Source of the DNA: Lentzea sp. NBRC 105346
Lineage (GTDB): Bacteria; Actinomycetota; Actinomycetes; Mycobacteriales; Pseudonocardiaceae
Reading direction: 5' to 3'
DNA length: 38,473 bases
NCBI RefSeq assembly: GCF_030269605.1
Contig: NZ_BSTQ01000034.1
Location: 1 to 38,473 of the forward strand
Shown here: one piece after another, positions 15,108-23,346 of the stretch
Position numbering within the stretch: the stretch's first letter is position 1
Layout: the number at the start of each line of letters is the position of its first letter
The notes under the pieces: model-generated
Told to the model about the DNA's origin: nothing
The model's input: the letters and a program-made list of their open reading frames with translations, nothing else
The model's database searches: none
Program-made: the position numbers and the translations under genes

Positions 15108-15521
15108 TCAGTCACCCCTTCCGATGACGCGGACCAGCCAGTCGGCCCCGATGTAGTCGTAGACGCCGTGCTCGTACTGGCCCATGCCGCGCACCTTCGC
15201 GACGTGCAGCGACGAGCAGGCGCCGCCGAGCGTCCTGTCGGCCTCCAGCGCCCGTTTGACCGAGAGTGGACCGGCGCCTTTCATGTACTGCTGCAACAGT
15301 TTCTGGCCGCTGCGGTCGTCCGAGCGCGGCACCAGCACGCGACAGACGACCGGGTTGAAGTCGTCGTGACCGCGGCCGTAGGAGAGATCAAAGTCGATCT
15401 CCAGCTCGACCGGGTAGAACACCGGCGGGCTGATCGAGTCGGGCATGAACGCCGAGCACCGCAGGCCCTCGATGGAGCTCGCGGCCTCGGCGAGGCCTTC
15501 GAAGACGGCCACTACGTCCAC
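15108..15521 (-). CDS. Tail terminator / neck protein
   Basis: 137 aa, GTG start after GGAGG. Features are D-V-V-A-V-F-E-G-L-A-E-A at the N-terminus, then E-L-E-I-D-F-D-L-S-Y-G-R-G and the R-V-L-V-P-R-S-D-D-R-S-G strand-turn, followed by a helix with L-L-Q-Q-Y-M-K-G-A-G and V-K-R-A-L-E-A-D, and a C-terminal strand ending D-W-L-V-R-V-I-G-R-G. A V-x-V-P-R-x-D-D-R-x-G-Q block in a gene between connector and tube is common in actinophage tail terminator-like proteins. Role inferred from position and pattern. Confidence 0.6.
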   Translation of the reverse strand: MDVVAVFEGLAEAASSIEGLRCSAFMPDSISPPVFYPVELEIDFDLSYGRGHDDFNPVVCRVLVPRSDDRSGQKLLQQYMKGAGPLSVKRALEADRTLGGACSSLHVAKVRGMGQYEHGVYDYIGADWLVRVIGRGD

Positions 15522-15566
15522 AGTGGACCCGCCTCCTTTCTGGTGGCGGATCGGGAAGGTGGCTGT

Positions 15567-16160
15567 TCAGCCGAAGGCGGGCAGCACGAGGTGCGCCAAC
15601 AGTGCCTGTACGTCGGGGTCCAGCCGGTTGACTCGGATCGGTCCCCACTCACTGGTGGAGGTGACCCCCTCAGGGCTGTCCTTGCGGCGGTACAGCCGCG
15701 CGGCCTGGATCAGCGTCGCCTGCACGACCTCGTCCGGCACACTCGGCCAGCCCCAGCGTGCGGTCACCCGCACCCGCATCGCGTAGCCGCCGCCCCACGC
15801 GCCCAGCCGTAGCAGGCCGGTGATCGGCCTGCTGCGAGCGAGCGCGTTCTCGGGTTCGGTCTCGTAGTCGGTGAGCGCGGTCCACGACCCCGTGGTGCCC
15901 TGCTCGACGACCAGCTCCGTGGTGTCGGCGATGTCGTCGACGAGCAGCAGCACACCGCCGCGCTGCACCACGGTCCGCTCGGCCGGCCGATACACGCGGG
16001 CGGTGGCGGAGTCGTCGATCCAGAACCGGCGCCCGGTGGCGTTGTCGATCGAGCGGCTCGCCGAGGCGAGCGCCGGTTCCAGCAGGTTGTCGCTGACGTT
16101 GTCGCTGATGCCGAGCGACTCCTTGAGCAGGGGCAGAGTGGCGTAATTCGTTGAAGCCAC
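15567..16160 (-). CDS. Head-tail connector (gp6-like adaptor)
   Basis: 197 aa, GTG start. N-terminal helices (A-T-L-P-L-L-K-E-S-L-G-I-S-D, then L-E-P-A-L-A-S-A-S-R-S-I-D-N-A-T-G-R-R-F) are diagnostic of the HK97 gp6-like adaptor family. A beta region follows (V-Y-R-P-A, L-L-L-V-D-D-I-A-D), then V-T-A-R-W-G-W-P-S-V-P-D-E-V-V-Q-A-T-L-I-Q-A-A-R-L-Y-R-R-K-D-S-P-E-G, the second family signature. The protein forms a ring under the portal to which the neck binds. Confidence 0.82.
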   Translation of the reverse strand: MASTNYATLPLLKESLGISDNVSDNLLEPALASASRSIDNATGRRFWIDDSATARVYRPAERTVVQRGGVLLLVDDIADTTELVVEQGTTGSWTALTDYETEPENALARSRPITGLLRLGAWGGGYAMRVRVTARWGWPSVPDEVVQATLIQAARLYRRKDSPEGVTSTSEWGPIRVNRLDPDVQALLAHLVLPAFG

Positions 16161-16179
16161 TGGAAAACCCCCGCTCCGG

Positions 16180-16752
16180 TCAGGTCGCGACCACGCGCGG
16201 CACGAAAGCCTTCGCGGTCGGGGTGGCGATCGTGGCCGGCGCCGTGGTGGTCAGCGCCGCACCGGAGGTCTGCGCGAGCGTCTTGTCACCAGACAGCCAC
16301 CCGGCCGAGGCGCCCGCGAACGTGGCGACACCGACCAACGACGGGACCGTGGTGGCCTTGACCATGATCGCGGCGTAGTAGATGCCCGGTCGGCTGATCA
16401 GCTGCGGAGTCGCGAGCGCGAGCGTCTTGACGGTGTTCGCCGCCCACGCCGCAGTGAGCTGATCGGCGGACTGCGACAACAACGCCGGCGTGGCCGAGTC
16501 GTCGTAGAGCGCGAACCACCAGTTCGTCGGCGTGTTCGCCGCGGTGGCGCCCGACTTGAACGTCAGGTTCGTGACGATGTCGCCGGCTTCCAGGTGCAGC
16601 GCGGCGGACAGCATCACCTGCGTGGTCAGCGCCGTGTCCAGGTCGGTGACACAGTCCTCGCGCGGCAGGTTCTGCCGGTTCAGGCCAGACGGCTTGCCCG
16701 CCAGCGTCCACTGCGGATTGGTGACCGGGTAGTTGCCTCGGGTCAACGGCAT
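16180..16752 (-). CDS. Head-associated protein, possible decoration or fibre protein
   Basis: 190 aa with an AGGAGG ribosome site 8 bases before the ATG. The N-terminal 35 residues are polar (M-P-L-T-R-G-N-Y-P-V-T). The rest is beta-rich and Ala/Thr-rich, with N-W-W-F-A-L-Y-D-D-S at the centre and T-L-A-L-A-T-P-Q-L-I-S-R-P-G-I-Y-Y-A-A-I-M-V. This jelly-roll-like pattern resembles that of small tail or capsid decoration proteins in actinophages. It lies between the capsid and connector genes, so a role on the head surface is likely but not proved. Confidence 0.5.
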   Translation of the reverse strand: MPLTRGNYPVTNPQWTLAGKPSGLNRQNLPREDCVTDLDTALTTQVMLSAALHLEAGDIVTNLTFKSGATAANTPTNWWFALYDDSATPALLSQSADQLTAAWAANTVKTLALATPQLISRPGIYYAAIMVKATTVPSLVGVATFAGASAGWLSGDKTLAQTSGAALTTTAPATIATPTAKAFVPRVVAT

Positions 16753-16764
16753 GGCGTGCGCCTC

Positions 16765-17148
16765 CTACTTCTTCGCTGCGGGAACGGCGCGCTCACGCGG
16801 CGCCTTGCTGGCCGCCGTACGCGTGGGCTCGGCGGCCGCGGGCTCGGCGTCGGCGGCTGCTGACGTGTCGTCGTCCGTCGGCTCGTCGTCGGCGTCGCCG
16901 AGGACGTCGGCCAGGCCCTCGCGCAGCTCGGCCGCCTTGACCTTCGCCTCGGCCGCGGTGACGTGGTCCTCGGTCGCCTCGGCGACCTCGGCCTGCCGGT
17001 CGAGTTGCGTGATGGCGTCGCGCACCACGGCGACGCGGCCGCTGATCTCGTGCTGCACCTGGACCGCGCGGTCGTCGCGGCCGTCGGCCTGGTAGCGGGC
17101 GAGCTCGGTGTGCAGTGCACGCAGCTCGCCGATGATGTTCACGTTCAC
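16765..17148 (-). CDS. Small coiled-coil protein downstream of capsid gene
   Basis: 127 aa, GTG start. Residues 1-80 are predicted coiled coil (L-R-A-L-H-T-E-L-A-R-Y, then V-Q-V-Q-H-E-I-S-G-R-V-A-V-V-R-D-A-I-T). The C-terminus is acidic, then Ala/Pro/Thr-rich and ends in basic residues (A-V-P-A-A-K-K). Proteins with a coil and an acidic-to-basic tail occur after capsid genes in many actinophages, usually as hypothetical proteins. It could be a head assembly helper; scaffolding is more likely supplied by the delta domain of the capsid itself. Confidence 0.55.
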   Translation of the reverse strand: MNVNIIGELRALHTELARYQADGRDDRAVQVQHEISGRVAVVRDAITQLDRQAEVAEATEDHVTAAEAKVKAAELREGLADVLGDADDEPTDDDTSAAADAEPAAAEPTRTAASKAPRERAVPAAKK

Positions 17149-17239
17149 GGGAAAGATCGCTCCCCTCGAGGAAAGTCGCTGCAGGACACGGAACCGGCGG
17201 CCGCGCGCGGCGGCCGCCGGTCCCGAGCTGGTGAGCCGA

Positions 17240-18757
17240 TCAGTAGCCGGACGGGGCGAGCAGGCCCGTGCCCTTGATGATCGAGATCTGCTCCGGCCGG
17301 CGGTCGGGCATGAACGCCGCGTACTCGTAGACCTGGAACCGGATCTGCAGCGTCCCGGACAGCACCTCCTGCAGGACGCGGGTGCGCTTGGCGCCCTCCC
17401 ACAGGTACATGTCCGAGGTGCGGGCGTTGAACATCCACTCCTCGTTGCTGCCCCCGCCCAGGTTCGCCGGGATGTTGCCGTCGGCGATCAACGGGAACTG
17501 CAGGATGCGGCCGACCGGGCCCTCGACGTCACCGCCGGTCTGCAGAGCCATCGGGTTGAACGGCGCGTTGGTCTCCGGTGTGATCAGCGGCCGGTTCGAA
17601 CCGTCCAGGTAGGACGCCATCCAGAACCACCGCGACGGCGTGAGGAACATCGCCGAGGGCATCATCTTGCGGTTCTTCGCCGACTGCGACAGCCCCTGCA
17701 TCAGGAACGGCCACAGCTCCGGCAGCGTCGCGGACGCGTCGGTGTAGGTGATGTTGTTGACCCCCGACACTGCGAAGATGCCCTTGAGCTGCCCGTTCGA
17801 CCCGGTGCCGTTGATGCCCTGGATGTCCAGGCGCATGTTCAGGTCCGCGATCAGGTCGGTGAAGACGATCTCGTCGAACCCGGCCGGCGACTGGTCGAGC
17901 AGCTGGATCGCGACGTCCTGCTGACCGGCGATCGTCCGCACCGGCGCGGTGACGAACGTGTCGGTCATGTCCGTGGACTGCACCGATCCGGCGTCGGCGG
18001 TCTGCATCCCCGTCGCCGTACCGGTCGCGACCTTCGGGATGTTGATCGAGTCCGTGCCCGGCGGCAGGTCCAGGTTGCGCACCGTGTTGAGGAACGCCCG
18101 GCCGAACCGCGGCAGGTCGATGAAGTCGTCGACCAGCCACAGCGGCGGCACGAAGTAGCCGCCCTGCCCGTCCGTGCGGTTCGGGTTGACGCGCTTCTCG
18201 AACCCCGACTCACCGCGCAGCCGCTTCTCGTCTCGGAGCAGGTCGCGGTCGAGCTCCTCGAGCTGCTGCTTGGCCCGCTGCGCACGCCGTGCCTCGCGTG
18301 CCGGCAGCTCGACGTCCATCTCCTTGCCGTGCCGCTGCAGCCGCTCCCTGGCGCCGTCGACACCGCCATCGGCGTCGCCCTGGCCGACCGCGGCGCGGGC
18401 GAGGTCGAGGAAGTACGAGTGCCGCGACCCACGGTGGTACGTGGTCTGTTCGTAGGTCACGACCGCCGGCGCCGGGCCACGCTGCTGACCGGTCTGGCCG
18501 AGGTCGGCGGCGAGCTTGTCCGCCCGCGCCGAGCGCTCCTCGATCTCGACGAGCTCGGCGATCCGGGCCTGCAGCGGCTCGATCTCGCCGTCGACGGCGC
18601 CGATCGCCGCACGCTTCTCGTCGAACAGCTTGGCCTCGTCGTCGGTGAGGCCACGCTGCTCCTTGGTCGGTGCCGCGAGCACACCGTCCATCTCGGCCTT
18701 GAGGCTGGCACGCTTGGTGAGCAGCTCGGCGAGCTGCTTGCGCAGGAACTCCAACAT
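17240..18757 (-). CDS. Major capsid protein, HK97 fold
   Basis: 505 aa. I chose ATG 18757 (M-L-E-F-L-R-K-Q-L-A), which has AAGGAG 10 bases upstream; the frame is open further upstream but not coding-like. Residues 1-100 form a charged coiled coil, the delta (scaffold) domain, with Q-R-A-P/A-R-A-type breaks up to about 200. The HK97 core follows with F-G-R-A-F-L-N-T-V-R-N, D-S-I-N-I-P-K-V-A-T-G-T, then A-V-S-G-V-N-N-I-T-Y and the C-terminal E-Y-A-A-F-M-P-D-R-R-P-E-Q. The delta domain is normally cut off by the prohead protease encoded just upstream; here it looks long (about 150-200 residues). Confidence 0.9.
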   Translation of the reverse strand: MLEFLRKQLAELLTKRASLKAEMDGVLAAPTKEQRGLTDDEAKLFDEKRAAIGAVDGEIEPLQARIAELVEIEERSARADKLAADLGQTGQQRGPAPAVVTYEQTTYHRGSRHSYFLDLARAAVGQGDADGGVDGARERLQRHGKEMDVELPAREARRAQRAKQQLEELDRDLLRDEKRLRGESGFEKRVNPNRTDGQGGYFVPPLWLVDDFIDLPRFGRAFLNTVRNLDLPPGTDSINIPKVATGTATGMQTADAGSVQSTDMTDTFVTAPVRTIAGQQDVAIQLLDQSPAGFDEIVFTDLIADLNMRLDIQGINGTGSNGQLKGIFAVSGVNNITYTDASATLPELWPFLMQGLSQSAKNRKMMPSAMFLTPSRWFWMASYLDGSNRPLITPETNAPFNPMALQTGGDVEGPVGRILQFPLIADGNIPANLGGGSNEEWMFNARTSDMYLWEGAKRTRVLQEVLSGTLQIRFQVYEYAAFMPDRRPEQISIIKGTGLLAPSGY

Positions 18758-18895
18758 GGGAGCCCGCTCCTTCCTGTGATGGGTGATGGGTGGGGCTCCC
18801 TGCACACCGGTCGGGTGGTGGCTCCGGGTGGTGGCGCACGACAAAGTGCGCTCCGGCGCGGTGCTCCGGCGCGTGCGGTTGAGGCAGGGTTTTCG

Positions 18896-18993
18896 TGTAC
18901 CCGACGGGATTCGAACCCGCCGCGGTCGCTGCTCCGCGGGTCCCCGACTTACGAGCCGTTCAGCGCTCTCCTACTTGGCTCTGGACCGGGCAC
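18896..18993 (-). tRNA. tRNA-like element (class II shape, unclear anticodon) between protease and capsid genes
   Basis: On the minus strand a 7-bp acceptor stem (GTGCCCG at the 5' end with CGGGTAC at the 3' end, one G-T pair) closes a molecule with a standard T arm (GCGGG-TTCGAAT-CCCGT). A 5-bp variable arm with an 8-base loop (CGCGG/CCGCG) is also present, as in class II tRNAs. The D stem could be TCC/GGA. The anticodon arm is the weak part: CGGC/GTCG would leave a 6-base loop TCGTAA, so neither a normal 7-base loop nor a clear anticodon is formed. No CCA is encoded. It is about 98 nt long and lies between two genes of the same operon. It could be a degenerate tRNA or a structural RNA signal. 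Confidence 0.5.
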
Positions 18994-19006
18994 AAGCTCG
19001 GCGTGG

Positions 19007-19693
19007 CTACAGGCTCAGGGCCTGCGCCTGCGCCACGTACAGCGAGAGCGGATGTTCGGCACCGGCGGCCGGTTGCGGGGCCGCCAGGCGCTTCTGGAGC
19101 CGCGCCAGCAGGTCCTGGGCGGCCGCGGGGTCCAGGCGGTCCAGGTCGACGCCGCGCATCGCGAGCGCCTCGACCGACGTGTTCGGGTTGGCGCCGAAGT
19201 TGACGACCGACACGTCACCGCGGTGGATGTCCACCTCGAGGATCGCGCGCTCGTCGTAGTCCGGGGACCACTGCGACCGGCCCGGCGGGACGCGGAACGC
19301 GAAACTCATCTCGTCGACGTTGCCGTCCTCGATCGCCGCCACCATGTCCCGCACGTCGCCGCGGCTGGTGTTGAGGTCCGCGGCCATGTGCAGGCCGGTG
19401 GAGTCCTCGGCCAGGCGCAGCGTCCCGGCACGGGTGTAGGCCATCGACAGGCCGCCGTGGTTGAGCAGCAGCTGCGTCTGCGGGTTCTCGCTGAGCGTCT
19501 TGGTGAAGGCGCCGGCGCGGATCACCTCGGTGTAGGAGCCGGCCCAGTCCCACATCTCGTACGGCGCCTCGGTGACCGAGGCATAGCCCTCGATCGTCGC
19601 GTTGTTGCTGCCCTGGGCGCGGACCTCGAGCCGCACCGGGTAGGCGCGGCGCTCGGTGCCCGTGACCTTCGCGCGGTCGCTCTTGCTCGCCAT
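19007..19693 (-). CDS. Prohead protease, HK97 type
   Basis: 228 aa, ATG overlapping the portal stop (TGATG). Family features: I-E-G-Y-A-S-V near residue 36, W-x-G-S-Y-T-E-V-I-R-A-G-A-F near 52, L-L-L-N-H-G-G near 78 with the catalytic His, and G-N-V-D-E-M-S-F-A-F-R-V near 125 with the catalytic Ser. The next conserved strand is D-V-S-V-V-N-F-G-A-N-P-N-T. This serine protease removes the capsid delta domain and then itself during prohead maturation. The last 50 residues (Ala/Gln-rich) are the usual self-cleaved tail. Confidence 0.9.
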   Translation of the reverse strand: MASKSDRAKVTGTERRAYPVRLEVRAQGSNNATIEGYASVTEAPYEMWDWAGSYTEVIRAGAFTKTLSENPQTQLLLNHGGLSMAYTRAGTLRLAEDSTGLHMAADLNTSRGDVRDMVAAIEDGNVDEMSFAFRVPPGRSQWSPDYDERAILEVDIHRGDVSVVNFGANPNTSVEALAMRGVDLDRLDPAAAQDLLARLQKRLAAPQPAAGAEHPLSLYVAQAQALSL

Positions 19694-20898
19694 CACTGCC
19701 CTCCCGGCAACTTGTCGTCGTCCACTGCGGACGGATCGGCGGGTGCGATGGGGATCGGCTTCTTCTGCTCGACAGGCTTGGCGCCCCACTCGACGGGCGC
19801 CAGGTCCTCGTCGTCGCGGACCTCGTTGACGACCTTGAAGTCGTTGCGCAGCGCGATCTCGTGCGCCCGGTAGCGGGTCAACAGGTCGGTCTTGACCAGC
19901 GCGGCCCGGTTGAACTTCACGAACCGGCCCGGCGGCAGCAGCATCCTCAACACGCGTTCGATGCGCACCAGCCACGGATCCGCCGCGTAGGTCAGCAGAT
20001 CGAGGCTGCGCTGCTCGATGTTGGTGTAGGTCAGCGAGTTGTCGCCCGTGCTGTACCCGAACACCGACGCGAACCCCGGCCCGAAGATGTTGCAGCACTC
20101 CGCGGAGGTGTAGTTGTTGGTCTCCAGGAACTGCGACTCGTTGGGCGCCACCTGGATCGCCTTGAACGCCCAGCCCTTGCCCAGCACCAGCGGCTCACGC
20201 GTGCCCCGGATCGCGGCCAGGAACCGGGCTTTCGCCGTCTTGGCCTGGTCCTCGTCCTTCATGTCGAGCTGGTCGTTGGTGAGGATCCCGGACGGGTGCG
20301 CCCCGTCGCGGAACCACGCCGCACCGAAGTTCAGCGAGCTCAACCCTAGGCCGATCGTCAGCGCGTGCAGCTCGATCGGTGACAAGCCGAGCATTTCGCC
20401 CGGCACCGGGAACACCCGCTTGTGCCACATCTTCGACGCGTCGACCGGCTGCCCGCATACCGTCCAGTCGAGGTGCCCGTCGCGTGGATCGCGCCGCACC
20501 CGCGTCTTGTCCGGGTGCTGCAGCACGATCTGCGTCGGCGTACCGCGCCGCTTGTCGCGTTCGAGCACGGTTCCGTAGGCGTTGCCGCGCAACATCTGGC
20601 TGAACACGTACTGGTAGAGCCAGTCACCCAGGCCGTGCCCGGTGCCGTCCAGATCGGCCAGCCAGGGCTCCAGCGGCACCGGCCGCTTCTCGCCCTCGAC
20701 GTACTCGTCGAGCGGCATCGTCTCGGCGATCGTGGCGACCAGGTTCACACACGCCCACACCGCGATCTTCTGCAGGCTGGACTCGGCCCGCGTCAGGTCC
20801 GGCGAGGTGAACCCGCCGGCTTCGCTGTTGGGCGGGATCGGCGGGTTCACGAACTGCAGCTGACGGTGCTCACGCGGGGCGCGGAACAAGATGCTCAT
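19693..20898 (-). CDS. Portal protein, HK97 type
   Basis: 401 aa, ATG overlapping the previous stop (ATGA). Typical features: W-A-C-V-N-L-V-A-T-I-A-E near residue 50, M-L-R-G-N-A-Y-G-T-V near 103, L-S-P-I-E-L-H-A-L-T-I-G-L-G near 170, W-F-R-D-G-A-H-P-S-G-I-L near 195 and F-G-Y-S-T-G-D-N-S-L-T-Y-T-N-I-E-Q near 285. Twelve subunits form the DNA channel at one capsid vertex. The C-terminal 40 residues are Pro/Asp-rich and likely disordered. Confidence 0.92.
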   Translation of the reverse strand: MSILFRAPREHRQLQFVNPPIPPNSEAGGFTSPDLTRAESSLQKIAVWACVNLVATIAETMPLDEYVEGEKRPVPLEPWLADLDGTGHGLGDWLYQYVFSQMLRGNAYGTVLERDKRRGTPTQIVLQHPDKTRVRRDPRDGHLDWTVCGQPVDASKMWHKRVFPVPGEMLGLSPIELHALTIGLGLSSLNFGAAWFRDGAHPSGILTNDQLDMKDEDQAKTAKARFLAAIRGTREPLVLGKGWAFKAIQVAPNESQFLETNNYTSAECCNIFGPGFASVFGYSTGDNSLTYTNIEQRSLDLLTYAADPWLVRIERVLRMLLPPGRFVKFNRAALVKTDLLTRYRAHEIALRNDFKVVNEVRDDEDLAPVEWGAKPVEQKKPIPIAPADPSAVDDDKLPGGQ

Positions 20899-21149
20899 CG
20901 GCCGGCACCTCCCCGAGCGTCGCGGTACTCGTCGACCGCCCGGTCGACCAGCAGCACCGTGCCCGCGGTGATCCACCCCGCCGGGCCGTACACCTGCCCC
21001 GCGCCGACCGACAGCATCACCAGCCCGGCCACCGGCGGCCCATGGTGGGCCACGAGCCGCCACGCGTGGCCCACCACCCAGCCCGCCATCCCGGCCGCAT
21101 CCGATCCCCATCGACGCAACCGTTCCCGGCGGGAGCTCGACGTCACCAC
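20895..21149 (-). CDS. Small membrane protein between terminase and portal
   Basis: 84 aa, GTG start with GAGGAGG 5 bases upstream. The N-terminus is basic (R-R-E-R-L-R-R-W). Hydrophobic segments at about residues 18-31 and 37-52 and again 57-69 (W-I-T-A-G-T-V-L-L-V) suggest two or three transmembrane helices. The end is charged (E-Y-R-D-A-R-G-G-A-G-R). Small membrane proteins at this position are common in actinobacterial HK97-like prophages; function unknown. Confidence 0.6.
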   Translation of the reverse strand: MVTSSSRRERLRRWGSDAAGMAGWVVGHAWRLVAHHGPPVAGLVMLSVGAGQVYGPAGWITAGTVLLVDRAVDEYRDARGGAGR

Positions 21150-21159
21150 ACGACCCTCC

Positions 21160-22686
21160 TCACCAGATGTTCGTCATCGGGTCGTAGGTGTCCACCAGCA
21201 GCGGCAGCCGCGTGTGCAGCGCGAACCTGGCCTCGGCGACCGTCACGATCGGACTCGTCCGCGACTTCTCGTCCTTGCGGGAGAACGTGATCGAGTCGGT
21301 GGTGCGCCGAACCTTGGTATCGCGCACCGCCTCGTCCAGCGGCTCTTGACCGGGATGCCGGGCCCGGCGTTCGTTGACCACATCGATCGCCTGCCCGGTC
21401 GCCGCGGACATCTCGACGTGGCTGAGCACCATCAGGTCGCCCCGCTTGGGCTTCTCCGGGTCCTCGGGCTGTTTCAACCCGGCCTCGGTCAGCGCGGTCT
21501 CCAGCGACTTGAAGGTGCCGTTGCCCATCGCGATCGCGACCGGGTCGAGCACTTCCTTGAGCTCGACCAGCCGGGCGATCATCCAGTCGACGCCCTGCCG
21601 GAAGTCAACGATCTGCCAGTGCTCAAGGCTGTCCTCACGGAGGCCGGCCAGACCGATCGCCGCGTAGTCCCGTCCCGGCTCGATGTCGGCCGCGATCGCG
21701 ACGTCGCCCTCACGCCGCGACACCGCGTCGAGCATCGCGGCCCAGTTCTTCAAATCGAACGCCCCGCCGCCCTCGCGCCGGCGCGGCCACAGCCCGAAGC
21801 ACTCGCGTGCGAAGCCGCGGGTGCCGAGCATCCGTCGCAGCTTCTTGATCTTCGGGATGGTGACCCGGCCGGTGCACAGCGCCGGGTTGGTGCGCTTGTA
21901 GTTGTCCGGGTCGTCGAAGTCGACGCCGTCCAGCTTGTCCAGGTCGCCGGGCAGGCCCCAGTCCCGGTAGCCGAGCGCATCCTCGACGCCGGTCTCGATC
22001 ATCTCCAGCGCGCGGGCGCGGAGGTCGAACAACACCTCGCCGGTGTCGGCGGTCAGCGGCGGCGAGCTGGTGTAGACGAACTGTGGGTTCGGCACCGCGA
22101 GCATCGTCGGGCCGAGCGCGTCTTGCTGCTCGGGGGTGTAGTCGTAGGCCTCGTCGATGATGTTCAAGTCACCGGTGAGGCCTCGGCCGGAGTCCTTGGA
22201 TCGAGCGATGAACTTGATCCGGGCCTCGGTGTCGAGCCGCTCGAAGCCCTCGTCACCGTTGGTGTTGCTGATCTTGATGTAGACCCCGTCGACCACGACG
22301 AGGTTGTCGTTGATGACCGTGCCCAGCGTCCGGAACAGCTTGCGCATCCGCCGGAACGCGTCCTTGGCGGTCTTGTACTGGTGTGCCGACCAGAGGATCA
22401 GGTTCTCGCCGAGCTCCAGGAACCCGAACAACGCCCTGGCTTCGAGGATCGCGCCCTTGCCGTTCTGCCGGCTGCAGATCTCGCAGTACTCGAAGCACGC
22501 CCACTGGCCGTCCGCGTCGACGGCGAGCAGCAAGTCGACGGCGTCCTGCTGCCACGAGTCGAGCGGCTTGCCCGCCCGCGCCATCAGCTCGCCCGCCGCG
22601 GGGCCGTAGGTGCCGACGTAGGCGGGCGCTACCTCAATGCGCGGTCTCGGCCTGTCGAGCAACGATCCGGGGGGTGAGGTTGGCAA
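21160..22686 (-). CDS. Terminase large subunit
   Basis: 508 aa, TTG start with GGGAGG about 10 bases upstream. The ATPase part has an adenine-binding W-Q-Q-D-A-V near residue 45, a Walker A variant S-R-Q-N-G-K-G near 71, and Walker B L-N-I-I-D-E-A-Y near 175, followed by V-Y-T-S-S-P-P. The nuclease part begins with A-I-A-A-D-I-E-P-G-R-D near 325 (first metal-binding Asp). The protein drives DNA into the prohead and cuts the concatemer. S-R-Q-N-G-K is characteristic of terminases of HK97-like siphophages, commonly cos-type. Confidence 0.92.
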   Translation of the reverse strand: MPTSPPGSLLDRPRPRIEVAPAYVGTYGPAAGELMARAGKPLDSWQQDAVDLLLAVDADGQWACFEYCEICSRQNGKGAILEARALFGFLELGENLILWSAHQYKTAKDAFRRMRKLFRTLGTVINDNLVVVDGVYIKISNTNGDEGFERLDTEARIKFIARSKDSGRGLTGDLNIIDEAYDYTPEQQDALGPTMLAVPNPQFVYTSSPPLTADTGEVLFDLRARALEMIETGVEDALGYRDWGLPGDLDKLDGVDFDDPDNYKRTNPALCTGRVTIPKIKKLRRMLGTRGFARECFGLWPRRREGGGAFDLKNWAAMLDAVSRREGDVAIAADIEPGRDYAAIGLAGLREDSLEHWQIVDFRQGVDWMIARLVELKEVLDPVAIAMGNGTFKSLETALTEAGLKQPEDPEKPKRGDLMVLSHVEMSAATGQAIDVVNERRARHPGQEPLDEAVRDTKVRRTTDSITFSRKDEKSRTSPIVTVAEARFALHTRLPLLVDTYDPMTNIW

Positions 22687-23185
22687 CGGTGCCGCCCTCC
22701 CGCCTCGGCTGCTCCTCCTTGGCCGGGGCTCCCGTTCCGGACGCAGGGCGGACGCCGGTGCGGCCGGCCTGGCGGATCTCGGCGAGCAGGCCCTTGAGCG
22801 TCGCGGCCTGCTGCCGGGACTCCGACAGCGCTTTGTCGACGATCACCACGTACGCCGTGCCCTCGTCGTCGAGCGGTTCGAGCCGCAGCCAGTCGCGCTC
22901 GGCGCCGCGCAGGATCGAGTCGAGCTTTTCGAGGCGATCGACGATTCGGCAGGCCTCCAGCAACATCACTCGTTGCATCGGGCCGAGCATCGCTCCGGCC
23001 GTCATCAGCGACCACAACGACCGGCCCGCGGCCGCCAAACCGGCCGTGCGTTCGCCCTGGTCAGAGGCGGTGTCACGCGTCACGGGCGGCGTGACGGCAG
23101 GGCACCGTCCGAGGACGCAGAGCGAGTGGTCACCCCGCTTATGCAGGCGCGATCGGCGCTGCCGGAGAGCGGGCGAATCGGCCAT
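22634..23185 (-). CDS. Terminase small subunit-like protein
   Basis: 183 aa, ATG with AGGGGG 6 bases upstream. The N-terminus is basic (R-Q-R-R-S-R-L-H-K-R-G-D-H-S-L-C). The middle has L-L-E-A-C-R-I-V-D-R-L-E-K-L-D-S-I-L-R-G and V-D-K-A-L-S-E-S-R-Q-Q-A-A-T-L-K-G-L-L-A-E, helices typical of the protein encoded before the large terminase in actinobacterial HK97-like prophages. It overlaps the large-subunit gene by 53 bases in another frame. It should recognise the packaging site; repeats that could be that site lie just upstream. Confidence 0.75.
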   Translation of the reverse strand: MADSPALRQRRSRLHKRGDHSLCVLGRCPAVTPPVTRDTASDQGERTAGLAAAGRSLWSLMTAGAMLGPMQRVMLLEACRIVDRLEKLDSILRGAERDWLRLEPLDDEGTAYVVIVDKALSESRQQAATLKGLLAEIRQAGRTGVRPASGTGAPAKEEQPRREGGTVANLTPRIVARQAETAH

Positions 23186-23261
23186 TCTCGCCCCCTAAAT
23201 TTCGGCGGGGGGATAAAGGGGGAGGGTTGGGCGCGGGGTGGTCCGTGGTGATCCACTAAAA

Positions 23262-23316
23262 ACGTTTCCGCAGGTCAGAGGCTTGCGATTCGATCTACGT
23301 TTCCGCAGGTCAGAGG
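23262..23316. repeat. 20-bp direct repeat, packaging site (cos/pac) candidate
   Basis: ACGTTTCCGCAGGTCAGAGG occurs at 23262-23281 and 23297-23316, 35 bp apart, each followed by a TGCGAT element. It lies in the 160-bp non-coding stretch between the HNH gene and the small terminase gene, where cos and terminase-binding repeats of HK97-like phages are found. GTGGTCCGTGGTGATCCAC at 23238-23256 is an additional partial dyad nearby. No other function is evident. Confidence 0.5.
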
Positions 23317-23346
23317 GGGTGCGATCGTTTCAAGTGGACCGAGTGA

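Noticed and set aside
17108..19873. 921-codon open frame on the plus strand opposite capsid and protease genes
   Set aside because: Antisense to clearly assigned capsid and protease genes and crossing the tRNA-like element; composition is not protein-like.
20422..22677. 751-codon open frame on the plus strand opposite terminase and portal genes
   Set aside because: Antisense of the large terminase gene; low complexity and no domain.
23262..23316. CRISPR-like repeat
   Set aside because: Only two copies with a 15-bp spacer, no cas genes, in the terminase upstream gap; a packaging site is more likely.
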